Part shown: positions 11,326 through 24,460 of the stretch, one piece after another
How the letters are laid out: each line of letters starts with the position of its first letter
Position numbering within the stretch: position 1 is the stretch's first letter
Origin: Loxodes magnus
Taxonomy: Eukaryota > Ciliophora > Karyorelictea > Loxodida > Loxodidae
Direction of reading: 5' to 3'
DNA: 64,000 bases
NCBI GenBank assembly: GCA_946699065.1
Contig: CAMPDV010000117.1
Location: forward strand, 62,001-126,000
Position numbers and translations under genes: made by a program
The notes under the pieces: model-generated
What the model saw: only the letters and a program-made list of their open reading frames with translations
What the model was told of the DNA's origin: nothing
The model's database searches: none

Positions 11326-13065
11326 AATTATTTATTTTTAAAATTAAATTGGAATATTTATGAATATAAGCATAATTGAAATTTACCTAATTTACATTAT
11401 AAAATTGAATCAAATAATAATATATAATTCTATTGTAATTTTTACTTAATTTAGTTTACTTTACCAAATCATGAAGCTTATTAAAAGCATTAGAATAGAG
11501 TATATCAAATAACTTTAATAAATATGTAAATTATCAAATGTAGATTAGAGAAATATTTAGATTTGATTTAAGAATTTGCTTATTTATGTTTAATTAAAAA
11601 TCTAAAAACCAAATGCCTCAACTTCTAAATTTAAAATTTTTAAACAGAAGCAATAAAAGTTATTAGTCTTTTATGTATTTATTTTCTTAAAGTTATGAAA
11701 ATTAAAAATAATAACTAACTAGCTAATTAAATCTAATATAGACTTTATCTACTTATTTTTAAATCCTATTAACCTTTGTTGATTTATTATTTTGTATGGA
11801 GTTTTAAATTAACTTAGTTTGCTTTACAGTTTTCCTAATTTTATTTATTATTATTACTCTAAATTTATCTAAAATGCGAGTCTAGTTTTATCTTTATTCT
11901 CTTAATTTAACTATTTTTTATTTATTATTTATGTGATTTTACCTGATTTCTAAATTTCTAAGACTGAACTTTGGATAAAATGCCAGGAGTATACTAAAAT
12001 GCTGCTTAGATAACAAGCTAAAATAATTAAAACTGCTGATATTGAAATAACTTTTACATCCCCTAAAAAGCTTAAAAAGTAAACAAAGATTAGAGATAAT
12101 AACTTTCGCAATTAGATATAGGATATCGAAACAGCTCAGTCTTTACTTACAATAAGCATTTTAGAAAGATTTAATTTAATCTTTTATACAAAATACTTTT
12201 AAACTCTAAAAGTAGATAGAAATAGATCTATGTAAGGAAATGCTATTAACTAATTATATAATAATGGCATATAGATACTTCTATATTCATTATTTCTATA
12301 ATATTTGCCTTAAAATAAAGTCTATCTTTCTAAACTAACAAGGAAGTTATTTTAAACAAGTTTCTTAATAATCATTCATCACAAATTAAATAAACTTAAA
12401 ATAGAAATATATTCTTAAGACACATCTTCTACTGTTTGTATCAGCATTAGTTGGGCATAAATGATAACAACTAATGAGTTTGAATATCATTAAATTATTA
12501 CTATATTTAGCTTAAATATTAATAGTTAAATAAAACTTGGATGTATAGCTATGCTTTATTTATAACTAATTAAGCATTAGTTTAATTATAAATTATGAAG
12601 ATTGAGAAATCAGCCAATTATTTATAATTTAAGTGTATTATAAATCATTTAAACGACAATCAAATTTAGTAATTAAAGCTAAGAAATTAAATTATAAATC
12701 AGGGAAGTTTAAACCAAAAAATTATTAATTACTAGAACAGTTAAGAGCTTAAAGAGCATTATAAGTTAACAAAAGGACTTAGGAGAAGATATTTATAGCT
12801 TCTTCAGATTAATATTTCGCTTATATTATTTAAATAAAAATCATTTTACATAGAAGCAAATTAATTTTAACACTTCCATTTTCATCTTAATCCTCTAATT
12901 TCTCTACATTAATTGAAGCTAATACCTTGTAATATAGCTATTAAATGCTTAGCAAAAATAAGTTGAAGAGAATATAAATAATGATGTTGAAATAATTTCT
13001 AATGAAAATAGAGGAAATTTATTAGATAATTTGATTTATAACGAATTTATTTTAGATTTTATATA
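11326..13065. other. Upstream of the kinase gene; no gene seen
   Basis: AT-rich. One plus-strand frame near 11975-12600 lacks TGA for about 200 codons, but TGA is rare in this composition and no motif supports it. Confidence 0.35.
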
Positions 13066-16000
13066 ATGGCTAAAAAGGAACATTCAATTGATGATATTTG
13101 AAATCTCCTTTATGAGAATGGAGCAGGATAGTAACAAAATTCGAAAATTAGGATATTTGAGTATGAAAATTTAATTCCAAGTAAATAATAACTAAATACG
13201 CTGGTTAAAATAGGATAAGGAGGGTATAGCTAAGTATACAAAATCTAGATTGAAGAGAAAGATTATGCTATTAAAATTATTTCTTAGAAGAGAGGAGAGA
13301 CATAAGAGCTTCTTATCAACAGTTTCTACAACGAATGTAAATCCCTTTTATCTGTAAATCACTAAAAAGTTCTGAGAATTCGAGGAGTAGCATTAAAAGT
13401 TGATGAGAATGAATTGATTCTTTGCCATATTACTGACTATATGCAAAGAGGCAATCTTTTCAATTTGATACATAGCAAGCGTTTGTTTTAAGAAACTTTA
13501 AAAAGTGCCTCTGCAAGATATTAATAAAAGTTGAGCTTATTATTATAAATATCTGAAGGACTAGAAGCAATTCATGAAGCAGGAGTTATTCATAGAGATA
13601 TAAAATCAAATAACATTTTAGTAGATCATAGTAATAATATTAAAATAGCTGACTTTGGCATAGCAAACGAAGAATCTATTTCTAACACATTAATTGCCAG
13701 AGGAACCCTTCCATGGATGGCTCCAGAAATTTTTGACTAAAAGGTGAGCTTTGCAAGTGATATTTGGGCTCTTGGCTGTGTTGCATGTGAGATTTTTAAT
13801 GAAACAGCTGTTTATCCTTTTTCAAATAAGGAAATAAAAGACTATGTTTATAAAGAGAAAAAATACCCTTTATTCTCTTAAGAAATTTAGAAAGATTCAT
13901 AACTAGAAAATTTACTTAAACGCACATTTAGCTATGATCCTAAAGAAAGGCCTAATATCTAAGAGTTTAAAAGAGTAACTCTAAAACTGAAAGAAATTTA
14001 AAATAGCGAAAATGAAGAGGATGAAGAAATTGAACTAAATACTTATGAGAAGAAAAAATAACCTTACATGGAAAGTAATTTGTATTAAAAAGGCTATAAT
14101 ATTCAATAATTCTAACTTCTAAATAATAAAAATTAGGTTGATGAGGTTGATTAAATGAGTGAAGAAGTAGTTATAAGTTAAGACTATATTTCCAGTGAGT
14201 AAAATTAGTCTAAATTAAGAGGGTAATAGGAAAACATTTCAAATCAAAACAAATTTGAATCTGATGAACTTTAATATTCTCAAGATAATTCAAAGCAAGA
14301 GTATCCCTCAGGATCAAACTTTTAGGCTTCATAACTAAATAAGAGTTTTGAAAATCATGAGTGAAATATTGTGGATTCTTAATCAAGCTAAAATGAAAAT
14401 CTATAGAAGGAATAAAATGAAAAAAGAGAAAGAGATATCCTTGAAAATTATAACAGAGAGTTACTGTTTTAAAAGAACTAACTAGAATAGGAAAATAAAG
14501 AGAAACAGTAGTTATTGAACAAGCAAGCAGATAAAATAATGTTTATTGAATAACAGCTTTAGACTCTAAAATAAGAGCTTACTTAAAAAGAAAACAAAAA
14601 TTAAGAAGTTGAAAAGTAAAATACTAACTTAAACTAGAAAGAAGATATAAATTAGATAAAAAGCAAACTTTAGAAAGAAATACAAAATCTTCAGTAATAA
14701 AATGAAGAGTAAAAGCAATATTATTAGAAGTAAATTAACTAGCTGCAAGACAAATAAATATCTGAAAAGAAAAAAGATGAGCTTTAAATAACTGAGCTTA
14801 AATTTTAAGTATAGAAACTTAAAGAACAATTAGACACTAAAAAAGATATTGATAACAAAAAAAATAGCAAATATTAAAGAGAATCTTAAGAATAATCCTA
14901 GTATCAATTATAAATATAAAACTTGACAGAAACTTAAAACGAAAACATCTAAACTATTAATTTACTCCACGAACAAATTGATAATCTTAATCAATAAATT
15001 ATAGAAAAAGATAAATTTATAATTTCTTTATCTGAAAACTTTCAGTAAATGAAGTTCAAAATGAAAGAGAATTATTATTAAGAAAACGATAAGGAGCAGT
15101 AAGGTCTCGCGAAAAAATTAGAAGAATAGAATATTACAATTAAATCTCTAAATTAAGTAAACTAGAAATAGCAAATAGAAAATGATAGACTACAAGAAGA
15201 TTATAATAAGCAACTGCAAGAAATTAAATAAATGAAAGCTTAAGAATAAAAATACATATTAGAAAAGGGTCTAAACATAGAGTTAAATTAGCAGATATTA
15301 ACCTTAAAATAGACAATTGTATAGTTAAAAGAAGAAAATGAGAAATTAAGTGAAGGATAAAAGCAAAAAGACTCCGAAATTAAAAATATCGTAAGTTAGT
15401 TTGCTAATATAAAAGAAGAAAAATAACAAATTTAGGATTCAAATTTAAATTAAAAAAATGAGTAAAATTATAGAAAAAATTAAGAAGTAATTCAATCAAA
15501 GTAACAATAAATAAAATACACTTACTTAGATTAAAATTATGAAAATCCTTACTAATATCGTTATAATCCTTAAAATATCTAAAAAGATATTGAGTCCAAA
15601 CAAGAAAAGTAAAACATTTCATTTGAATATAAAAAGCAAAACGAAAAATTCGAGCTAAGCGTCTAATACAATATCGGAAAGATTTTAAAATTAGAAGTGA
15701 GACCTGGTAATTTAATAAAAGATGTAAAAAACTAAATATTTTAAAAGCTTTATTTTAAAGTTGAATTATAAAAACTTCTTCATAAGAAATAGCAGTTAGA
15801 AGATTATAAAACCTTAGAGTATTATAAAATCAATAAAGATCCGCTTATCGAGTTATAATTAGGCAATTCCTATTATTCTAAGGGAGATCAAGTAGATTTA
15901 TTTTCTTAAAATAAAAATATAGAAAATAAGAAAGAAAAATAGTTATAAGAGGATTTTAATTTCGAAGAAGATTTCGAGATAAATCAGCATATCTAGTATT

Positions 16001-16971
16001 AGTAAACTCCCAATAAAAAATTAATAGAAAACTAAAATGTTATTCATTAGTAGAAAAACGAACCGGAGATACAATAAAAAAATCTAAAACCTTAAAATTA
16101 TAATTAAAAATGAAATTATGAATTTTAATAAAATAGACTTTAAGAATAATAAAAGTATGGTGGGCCTAAAAAAAATTAACTGGAAGAAGAGGAACAGAAG
16201 TTATAAATTCAATAAAAAAAATTGATTTAACAATACTAAAGTGAAGGAATTTATGGTAGAAGACAGTTAAATTTGTTTAGATGTCCAGTTTGCAAAATTG
16301 AGAAAGAAGAAGAAGATAACATAATTACTCTTTACTGTGCTCATAAAGTTTGTAGACCTTGCTTAAAAAAAAGACTCACTGATCTTGTTTTATAAGGAAA
16401 ATATAAAGAAAAGGATTTAACATGTTAATTCTGTTTAAAGCCAATAGAATAAGATAAAGGTAAGTCGATTTTCTCTATGATTGTTCAAAATTTGGATAAA
16501 AAATATGTTTAATAAATTGAAGAAAAGAGAATGTAAAGTTTTGGAATAATTAAATGTCCTAATCCAAAGGGTTGTTAAAGTAACATTGATCCATCAGGAG
16601 CAAGAATTATAACATGCATTAGTTGCAGATATACCTTTTGTTCAAAGTGCCTTAAATCTTCAACCAAATGTAGTTGCTTGAATTCTAATTTAAAGATCTA
16701 TCTGAAATATGATTACTGATAAAACATTAAAAACATATTAAAGGAAAATTTACTGAATAAATTAGATTATTATCTATTCATTTCAAATCTTTACATTAAT
16801 TGCATTTATTCTTTTTTATTTTATATAAGCGTATTATTGTATTATCTCTCGATATAAAACTTCGAAGTAGCTAAAATTATAAATTTATTAATTAATATAA
16901 TTTTAGTTGTCTTCATTTTAACGGTAGACTTCGATTTTAAATCACAAAAAATTAGAAGCAGATTTAGATGA
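13066..16971 (+). CDS. Kinase-coiled coil-ubiquitin-like-RING-IBR membrane protein
   Basis: A 1301-residue frame with a TGA pair at 16969-16974 as the end. Kinase domain (about 40-300): G-Q-G-G-Y-S-Q-V at 50-57, Lys70 in A-I-K, H-R-D-I-K-S-N-N at 176-183, D-F-G at 196-198, W-M-A-P-E at 217-221, so catalytically complete and TKL/STE-like. A Gln/Lys/Glu coiled coil fills roughly 340-850. Residues 862-932 align with ubiquitin (L-E-V-R-P-G, then L-E-D-Y-K-T-L, then I-E-L-Q-L); the Ser65 position is Pro and the Lys48 position is Gln. A RING (from C1073-x2-C1076) and an IBR-like finger (C1164 to C1204) follow; no RING2 is present. Two hydrophobic segments (about 1242-1264 and 1272-1292) lie after an in-frame TGA at 16717, which I read as Trp; termination there would remove the membrane tail. 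Likely a membrane-bound kinase/ubiquitin scaffold. Other in-frame TGAs include codon 12. Confidence 0.85.
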
Positions 16972-19212
16972 TGAGATATATGATCTAACTTTAACAAGAT
17001 CATCTAATTAAATTAAATAGACTTACGTAAATGGAAAACTTAATTAATAGCTTTTATAAATAAGTTGAATTAATTCTTTCTAATCAAAGATTTTTCAGAA
17101 GTGATTAGGTTCTTATTCTCAAATAGCTAATTTATCCTCAATTTCTTGCTTAGGAACAAGAATTTTATGCTTTTAGTTATTATGTTTCGAACTTTATATT
17201 TAGTAGATTAATTTCAATAGCTATCTGATATTTAATTACCAGCTATAAAATATTTAGATTCCTAGGGATATGCACTATTAACTATTAAAATTTATTATTT
17301 AATTTAGAAAAAATTTTAGATTCTAAATTCTTAAGCTCTTATGTCTCATTTAAATAATATGCATATCATCTTACATCAAAACAATCTAATAAGTTAGACT
17401 TCTTTGGCCTAAGCTATTAAAATGATTAGAAGCACTTTAAAATAGTAGCAATATACATTTTCTTTTATTTATTCTAAATTAGTTTCTAATAATAGATTAC
17501 TTGTTTATCTTAAGTGTCAAAGAATTATAAATGGTTAATAAGTCTCTAGAACTAACTTATTATTAAATGTCTTTAATATTTGATGCTATTAATATTCTCT
17601 ATAAGGTTATTAACACACAGTCAACTTTAATATTTTAAAGGACTAAAGAGAACAGCAAAGATAAAATAGTGTATCATGTAATTATTTAATTAATTATTAA
17701 ATGAGCTTTCTTCCTCTCCTCACTTATTAAAGCATACCAATTAATAAAAGCTTAAACTTTACTAAATATCTGATATGTTTACCTAATAATTATAAGCATT
17801 CTAAATTTACATTAGCATAGTTTTAATAATTTAGATAGATATAATCTTATTAATAAAAATATAAAAGGAAAATAGTAATTTAGATATCATAAGGCTATTA
17901 TCTACTAGATATGATAGTTACCTATTTATTAATAAGAACTTAGAAGTATCTTTTAAAAGCTTTTCATTTCAAATAGCTAAACAACTCCAAAGTGAATGGT
18001 ATTCTTTACTTAAGCAAAATTTTTATTTTATGAAGTTAGTAAATAGATTTAGCTATCACTAAAGTTTAAGCTAGGGAATTGAACTTTGGATATTAGTAAT
18101 GGCATTAATAATATTCAAAATCTAAATTTTAAAGACTGAAGTGATTTAAGAGTAGGTAATTTTATTTAAGAAGAAATATAAAAATTATAAGCTTTTAAGA
18201 GTAATTACTAAATTATTAATAACAAGGTAGGAATTTCAAATACTTTATGATATTTTATTCATGTTTATAGGAATTAATATTCTAAAGTTAATAGCATAAG
18301 AATGTTTAAATCAAATAAAGCAAGATATTTAATCTTAAATCAATTTTTCCCTTCAGGTTTATATAAATAATTGCTTAATATTTACATACTCTATATAAAT
18401 CGATAGACATTTAAAAAGTTTTATATCTTCAGATTATAGACTTATATTAATTTAAAATTGCCAATCCAGTTACAAAGAAACTAACCTATAAAGCAACAAA
18501 ATTATTAAGATATTTTAAAAGAAAGTAATAAAGAATAAATAAATTTCTAGAATAATTAGAAAGGATAATAAAATTTCTCATAACTAAGTTAAATAGTAAG
18601 AGAAGCTATTTAGTTTAATATGATATAATAATAAACTCTAAAGTTTATATAAGTTAATTATTGATAATCTTAACTTTTCTTTTATGTTTCTATTAAATAT
18701 CTATTGCTGAAATCCTTTTTATTTCATAATAATACTTACTTTATTGAGTTTTCTTTATAACTTTATTTTGTAAGGGAGCTATAAATGAAAGATATTAATT
18801 TAGAGAGATAATTTAATTTAGTGCTTAGTTAGTTTAATACAAAAGCATCTTAATATTCTTTGAAAAATTTAGTTTCTCTTTAACTTTTAATTTAATTTGA
18901 TAAGATAGAACTAAATTTATTTTAATTCTACTAATAACTCTGAGGACAAGCTTAAACAGTAAATCATATAAGTATATAATAAAATGATTAAATATATGCA
19001 TAGTTATTAGTTAATAAAAGTAAATTTAGAGAGTGTAGATTTATAATTTTTATTGGATTTATATACTTTGTTGAAAATTAGGAAAATGAGTATATCTCCT
19101 TAATTTAATATAAGAAATGGATAATAGTTCTTAATAAAGGTAGCTAAGATATTATTTAATATAGTTATATTATATTTAAATTATAGCTAATAATTTTTAT
19201 TTATTTCTTAAA
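16972..19212. other. Convergent intergenic between two kinase genes
   Basis: The kinase frame continues downstream with few TGA codons, but three TGAs cluster at 16969-16983 and the rest is Leu/Ile/Gln-rich with no motif. I treat it as intergenic. The two kinase genes converge here. Confidence 0.4.
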
Positions 19213-21117
19213 TCATAAAATACTGCAGCACCCTTTTTTTTTAACTTTCTTAGATTTTTATTGTGTTTCAAATTGATCAAAACTAAGTTGTATTCATTAG
19301 TTTGTTCTGAGATCATAATTATATATTTCACTTGCTTAATCAAACTGATATAATTCTTAGTTACTAATAATAGGCTATGTATAAGAAAGTCCTTGTCCTC
19401 TATATAAGCTACCATATTCTGCAACGTTTTTAAAATCAAACATCTGAGTCTTCATTTCGGATTCTTCTCCATTCCTGTAAATAAGGAAATATTAACTTCA
19501 AGGGAGGAATACTGCTGTGGCTCAGTCTTTTTATTTCAAAGTTAATTAAGATGCTGACCAAGCGTTATTCATACTATTGTATATCTAAATTGAATTTTAA
19601 GTTGATTTATCATATTCTGCAAAACCTCCGAAAGCAAAAACTTGAGAGTTGGCATAATCACATCCAAAGTTTTTTACTTGAGAAGAAATCGGAGAAATTT
19701 TTGTAGACGTTTTAGAATTTAAGTTGAAACTCTCGCATTCAGGTTAGCCAAAAATTTAGCTATTCATTTATATGATTCCAGAAATTATATATATTATGTT
19801 CTTTTTATCAAAAATTGTTCTATGATAATTTCTTTAGAACAGAGTGTCATAATTATTCACCTTGTCTTGCTTGATTATTCGAAACTCTTAATTTTTTATA
19901 TATCCTGAAACAATTAAACTTTCTTCTAATATTTATTCAACGCAATAACCTTCATTTATCCAGGTGATTTATATTTCTTTGGATTCAAACTTTTTTTAGT
20001 TTGCAGATCAAATTTACTTAATTTTAGAATTTAACTTAATAGTTGCTATTTAATTTTGTATAGTTAGGCTTTAATTTTTATCGGTTAATTGTATCTAAAT
20101 TTTATCTTCTTAGACTATTTATTATAAAGAAATGTTCTTCTAAAGTTGTAACTTTTCTAAATTTAAATTTGGTACTAAAGATTTCTTGCTTTAAAAAGCT
20201 GGATTTTTTTAGGAATTTATAGCTGATTAGTTGCTAAACGAAGGGGATTACAAATCTTTGAATTACTTTGTAGGTGAAATTTATGGATAAAAGGAAGACG
20301 TATTTTCTAATTGCTTCGTAGCTTAGTCTAATTTAGATAAAACAGTATCTAAATTAATTCTTCTTTAAGGATCTTGATCTAAGCATCCTTGTATAATTTC
20401 AGCAAATATTTGAGGACAATCAACTGGTATATCTGGTCTTTTCCCCTATTATATTGCAAGCTTTATCTCTCCTGTTTCAGCGTCTTTAAAAGGAATTTCT
20501 CTTGCTGCTATTTCCCATAAAGTTATTCCCAAAGCATAGATATCAGAATTTTTACTAAACTGAGGTCTAATTCCGAATAATTCAGGAGCCATCCAAGAAA
20601 TAGTGCCCTCTTGCTTCAAAGTTTTTACTGACCTGGTACTTGTTTTGATATAAGCTAAGCCAAAATCACTTATTTTTGCTTTTTTATTTGAATCAAGCAG
20701 AACATTAAGACTTTTTAGATCTCTATGAAAAATATCCTTAATATGAATTTATTTGAGGCCAGCCGCTATATCTGAGCTTATTTTAAATCTAAGGCTTCAA
20801 TCTATGTCAGCTTAGCTGTGTAAAAAATTATATAAAGATTATTCCATAAGCTCCATTATTAAACTCATAGGAGAATCACAATACCCAAAGAATCTAATAA
20901 CATTAGGACTGTTTATATTTTACATTGCAGTTACTTCGTTAATAAATTCTTTTTCCTCGTTTTCAGAAAATTTAAACTCAAAGAATTCTTTTATCGCTAC
21001 TTCACCACCGTTTCATTTGCCATGCCAAACTTCTCCAAAACTTCCTTTTCCTATTTTTTTAATTTTTTAAAGTTGATTTGAAGGAATTTTTTAGACGTTT
21101 ACAGTGGTGTTTATCAT
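19213..21117 (-). CDS. TKL-type protein kinase with Kelch-like C-terminus
   Basis: A single minus-strand frame of 634 codons from ATG 21117 to TGA 19215-19213. Kinase domain: G-K-G-S-F-G-E-V at 23-30, Lys43 in A-I-K, H-R-D-L-K-S-L-N at 131-138, D-F-G at 151-153, G-T-I-S-W-M-A-P-E at 171-179. The H-R-D-L-K-S and W-M-A-P-E signatures are those of tyrosine-kinase-like (TKL) Ser/Thr kinases. A Gln/Lys linker (about 290-400) leads to Kelch-type beta-propeller repeats with F-A-F-G-G-F-A-E-Y and I-Y-N-Y-D-L-R-T-N-Q-W, where the last Trp is TGA. Trp35 and Trp107 are also TGA; Trp175 is TGG. A possible 22-nt GT-AG segment near 19480 was rejected because the unspliced frame reads on into a good Kelch repeat. 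The Kelch part probably binds a partner; no membrane segment is seen. Confidence 0.85.
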
Positions 21118-24100
21118 TTTAATACTTTTAGATAATTATATCAAATATGAAAATTTAAATAGTTACTTAATCAAATTTCATTAACTTTATTTTCTAACAA
21201 ATAACTAAGAATACTTTCTTATCCAACCATAATATATATGCCTTTTAGTTATTATACATCTAAATCAGAGATTAATGTGATATTATTATAGCATTATATT
21301 TACTTTTATATAATATGCAAATAATTAGATTCAGCAGAAACATTATTGTCAAAGACTTATTTTATTGCTTTAATAAAATTAAGATGCTAAAGAGACTAAG
21401 CTATTTCCTTTTTTTCTAAGAGCTTATTTGATAAGTAAATTTCTTTACATTTTAGCAATCTAATAATAAATCTTTTATCTTCGTTACATCATAAACTTAT
21501 TATAGCTTTTATTATGTTCATATGCTTTGGTTCTGCTATTGTATTACATTTTTATTTCTACAGTGTGTTTACTATTTATAGAATAGCAATAATCTAAAAT
21601 AATATTTTTTATTTCAATTTTGTTAAAGAACTTAGTAAGCTACACTATTAAATAAATATAAGCTTGATTTTATATATAGATAAATATAAACTTTTAAAGA
21701 AGATATAAAGAACTAGGATTTAGTTTCTTTTAGTTATTAAATTTAAATTTAATTACTAAAAATGATAGTTCCTAGACTAATATTCTAGACTTTTGATTGT
21801 TTTATTTAATTAATTAAAGTTATTTTGAATCCTTTTATTTCTCTATCTTTGTTCTGTTTTTTAAAACTTACTTATAGCTTAAATAATTTCCAGCCAAAAG
21901 GTTATATCATTGATGCTATTAATAACTTTGCTTATCTTATTATCTTTAAATAATTTAGCTTTATATAGATATAAGGTATTTTAATTGAGTTGCTAAACTT
22001 AGGTAAAGAGAAGGAAAATATTTACTAAAATTGCCTTACTTGTTTCTCTATCCTAAGTTAATTAGCTATTTTATTTTTATTATATTAAGATAGTTTATTC
22101 TAGAGTAAAGCTAAGCATTTTAAATAAGCTAATAGAATATTTAGGAAATAAAAATAATGCTTTAGTTATTAGGTAGCATTCTTTAGCAAAATCTTAGCCT
22201 TATTATAAAAATAAGGTATTAATTAATTGTTTACTATATAAATAGATACTTATATTTATTTTTATTCAGAGTTTTTTGCAAAAATAAGTATATTAAACTA
22301 AATAAAGACGCTTTTTATCTTCGAATGAAAGTAAATGCTTATTTAAGTTTATTTTGCTAGATTGCTTAATTTAAAATTTGGTAGTCCTGCTGCTTATTAG
22401 TATATTATTTATAATGGCTTTTTTAGATTAAAGATATTGCTGCTTGTTTATACTATAAATTTTTAATATATTCAAAATTCTTGTTAATTATTAAACTTTT
22501 AGCCATAATTATAAAATAATACATTATAAAACTTTAGCAAGGATGCTTAAATTAATTTATATACTAAAGCAAAAATCTTTCACATAATGCAAAGAATAAA
22601 TAGGGAATTAGACTAAAGCTAGTAGATGAAGAATCTAAATTAAAATAAAGAATAGACTTTTTACTATAATGCTAGCATTTGGCAATTAAACTAAGTATCG
22701 TTTAATTTATTATATCTTCACAGTTTAAAAAATTTGACTACTGAGAACATATAAACTCTCTGTTTATTATAATATAAAGCATAGATATATGATAACTAAG
22801 AAAATATAATAAAAATAAAATAGAAAATAATAAAATTATTGATTAAATAGCTTGATGTAGATAGCTACTAATTTATTAGCTATAATTTAAAATTATATAT
22901 AAAACTATTTACGAAGAGGAAAAATTTTGATATAACATCAGCATTGTTCAGAATGTACAAATAAGCAAACTAAATATCTGACACTGATATAAAAAATATT
23001 TATTTATCAATTAAATTGCTGAAGCTAGCTTTATTATATACAAATTGCTTTAAAATTATAGAATCTTGTAAATCTTAAAATTAAATTAAGAATGAAGAGC
23101 ATTAATCTTCTATAAGTAATCCAGAGATCTATTCAAGAAAATTAATTGAGGATTCATTCTATATTCAAGATCTACTATTAGAATCTAAATTTTTTTAAAA
23201 GCTATCACAACTTTTTGAAAACAATCAAGTTAAAATATATAATTTTGATGGTTTGGGATGATTTTTTTTTAAAAGAAAACTATAAAGACAGCAATTTGTA
23301 AGAATAATGATAAAATAACTATTTAGATCTTTAATAAATCAAATAGAAAAAACTTAGTATATATAATAACTTTAATTTTATAATTTTCTTACAACTTAAA
23401 GTATTCTTTCTTTGATTAATTATATTTTTTGCTATACCAAAATAAAATAAATTAAATATTAGACGCGAATTAATACACACCAAAAGTGATAAAAAAGAGT
23501 GAAATTTATAGTAGTAAAAGAGTAAATAACTAGTGAAAAATCACATTCCAATTTTGTTTCCAATAATACAAGAAACAAAATTTTAAATGTGATAGAAAAG
23601 AAAAATATAAAATAATAAAAATAACTGTAATAATTATGAATCCAATTTTTTAATTAAATAGATAAATAATATAAAATATTAAAAGCTCTATTCTAATAAA
23701 TTAATTTATTAAACCTAAATTTAAAAGCTAACTCTATATAATAATTAAATTACGTTAAATTTAAAAATTTAAGGATATTTTTATTTTCTTTATCCCTTTT
23801 TGATTATTTTAGAATTAAAAAATTTATCTGTTGAGATGTTGAAGCTTCAATTAAACATAAAAAGAAATGTTCTTATTTTTATTTAATAATAAAGCTATAT
23901 TGCTAAAATTAAAAATTTAATAATGTATAACCCTTACCTCTAACTTTGCTGAATGTATTTAATGTATGTTAAGAATTTTAAAATTTCTTTTATACTAAGC
24001 AAATGATAATGATATATCTATAGTAGCTGCTTCTATTATAATAACTAAAGCTTTCTATTATCACTTTAAGCTAAAATTTAAAGTTCTAAATATCTGAATA

Positions 24101-24460
24101 TAATTATAAACGAATTGTCTTAATATATGCATTTAAGTTACCTGAGAGATATTAATAAAAGAGTATATAAATCCTTAGTAAAATATACTAATTTGAATAT
24201 GCTCTTTATTTAAAGCTAAATGATAATACTACGACCACATGAGCATTCCTAATTATTCCTTCTTAATTTTAATTATCTTTTATTAAATAATTGTTATGAG
24301 ATTTTTACTCTAAAGTCAAGTTAATTGTTATATTAATAGAATCTCTTAAGCTAACTCTATTTATCAGTATTTGATATTATAAAGTTTGAATAGTAGTTAA
24401 TGATGTTTAAATAGCTTGTTTAAAGCAGGAATTAAATAATTCTGATATATAATTACGCTA
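21118..24460. other. AT-rich intergenic, no gene seen
   Basis: 3.3 kb between the Kelch-kinase gene and the RBR gene. Rich in TTTA/TAGC-type words, with no coding frame, RNA gene or retroelement motif that I can support. Confidence 0.4.

Noticed and set aside
11975-12600. About 200-codon open frame upstream of the kinase gene
   Set aside because: No recognisable domain; its length is within chance for this base composition and code.
16975-18900. A long TGA-poor plus-strand frame following the kinase gene
   Set aside because: With TGA as the only stop in very AT-rich DNA, open frames of hundreds of codons arise by chance. No motif, biased codon use or start supports it, and three TGAs cluster at the kinase end.
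19477-19500. GTTAATATTTCCTTATTTACAG-like 22-nt intron in the kinase-Kelch gene
   Set aside because: The unspliced frame continues into a good Kelch blade and ends cleanly at TGA; splicing would shift the frame into unconserved sequence.
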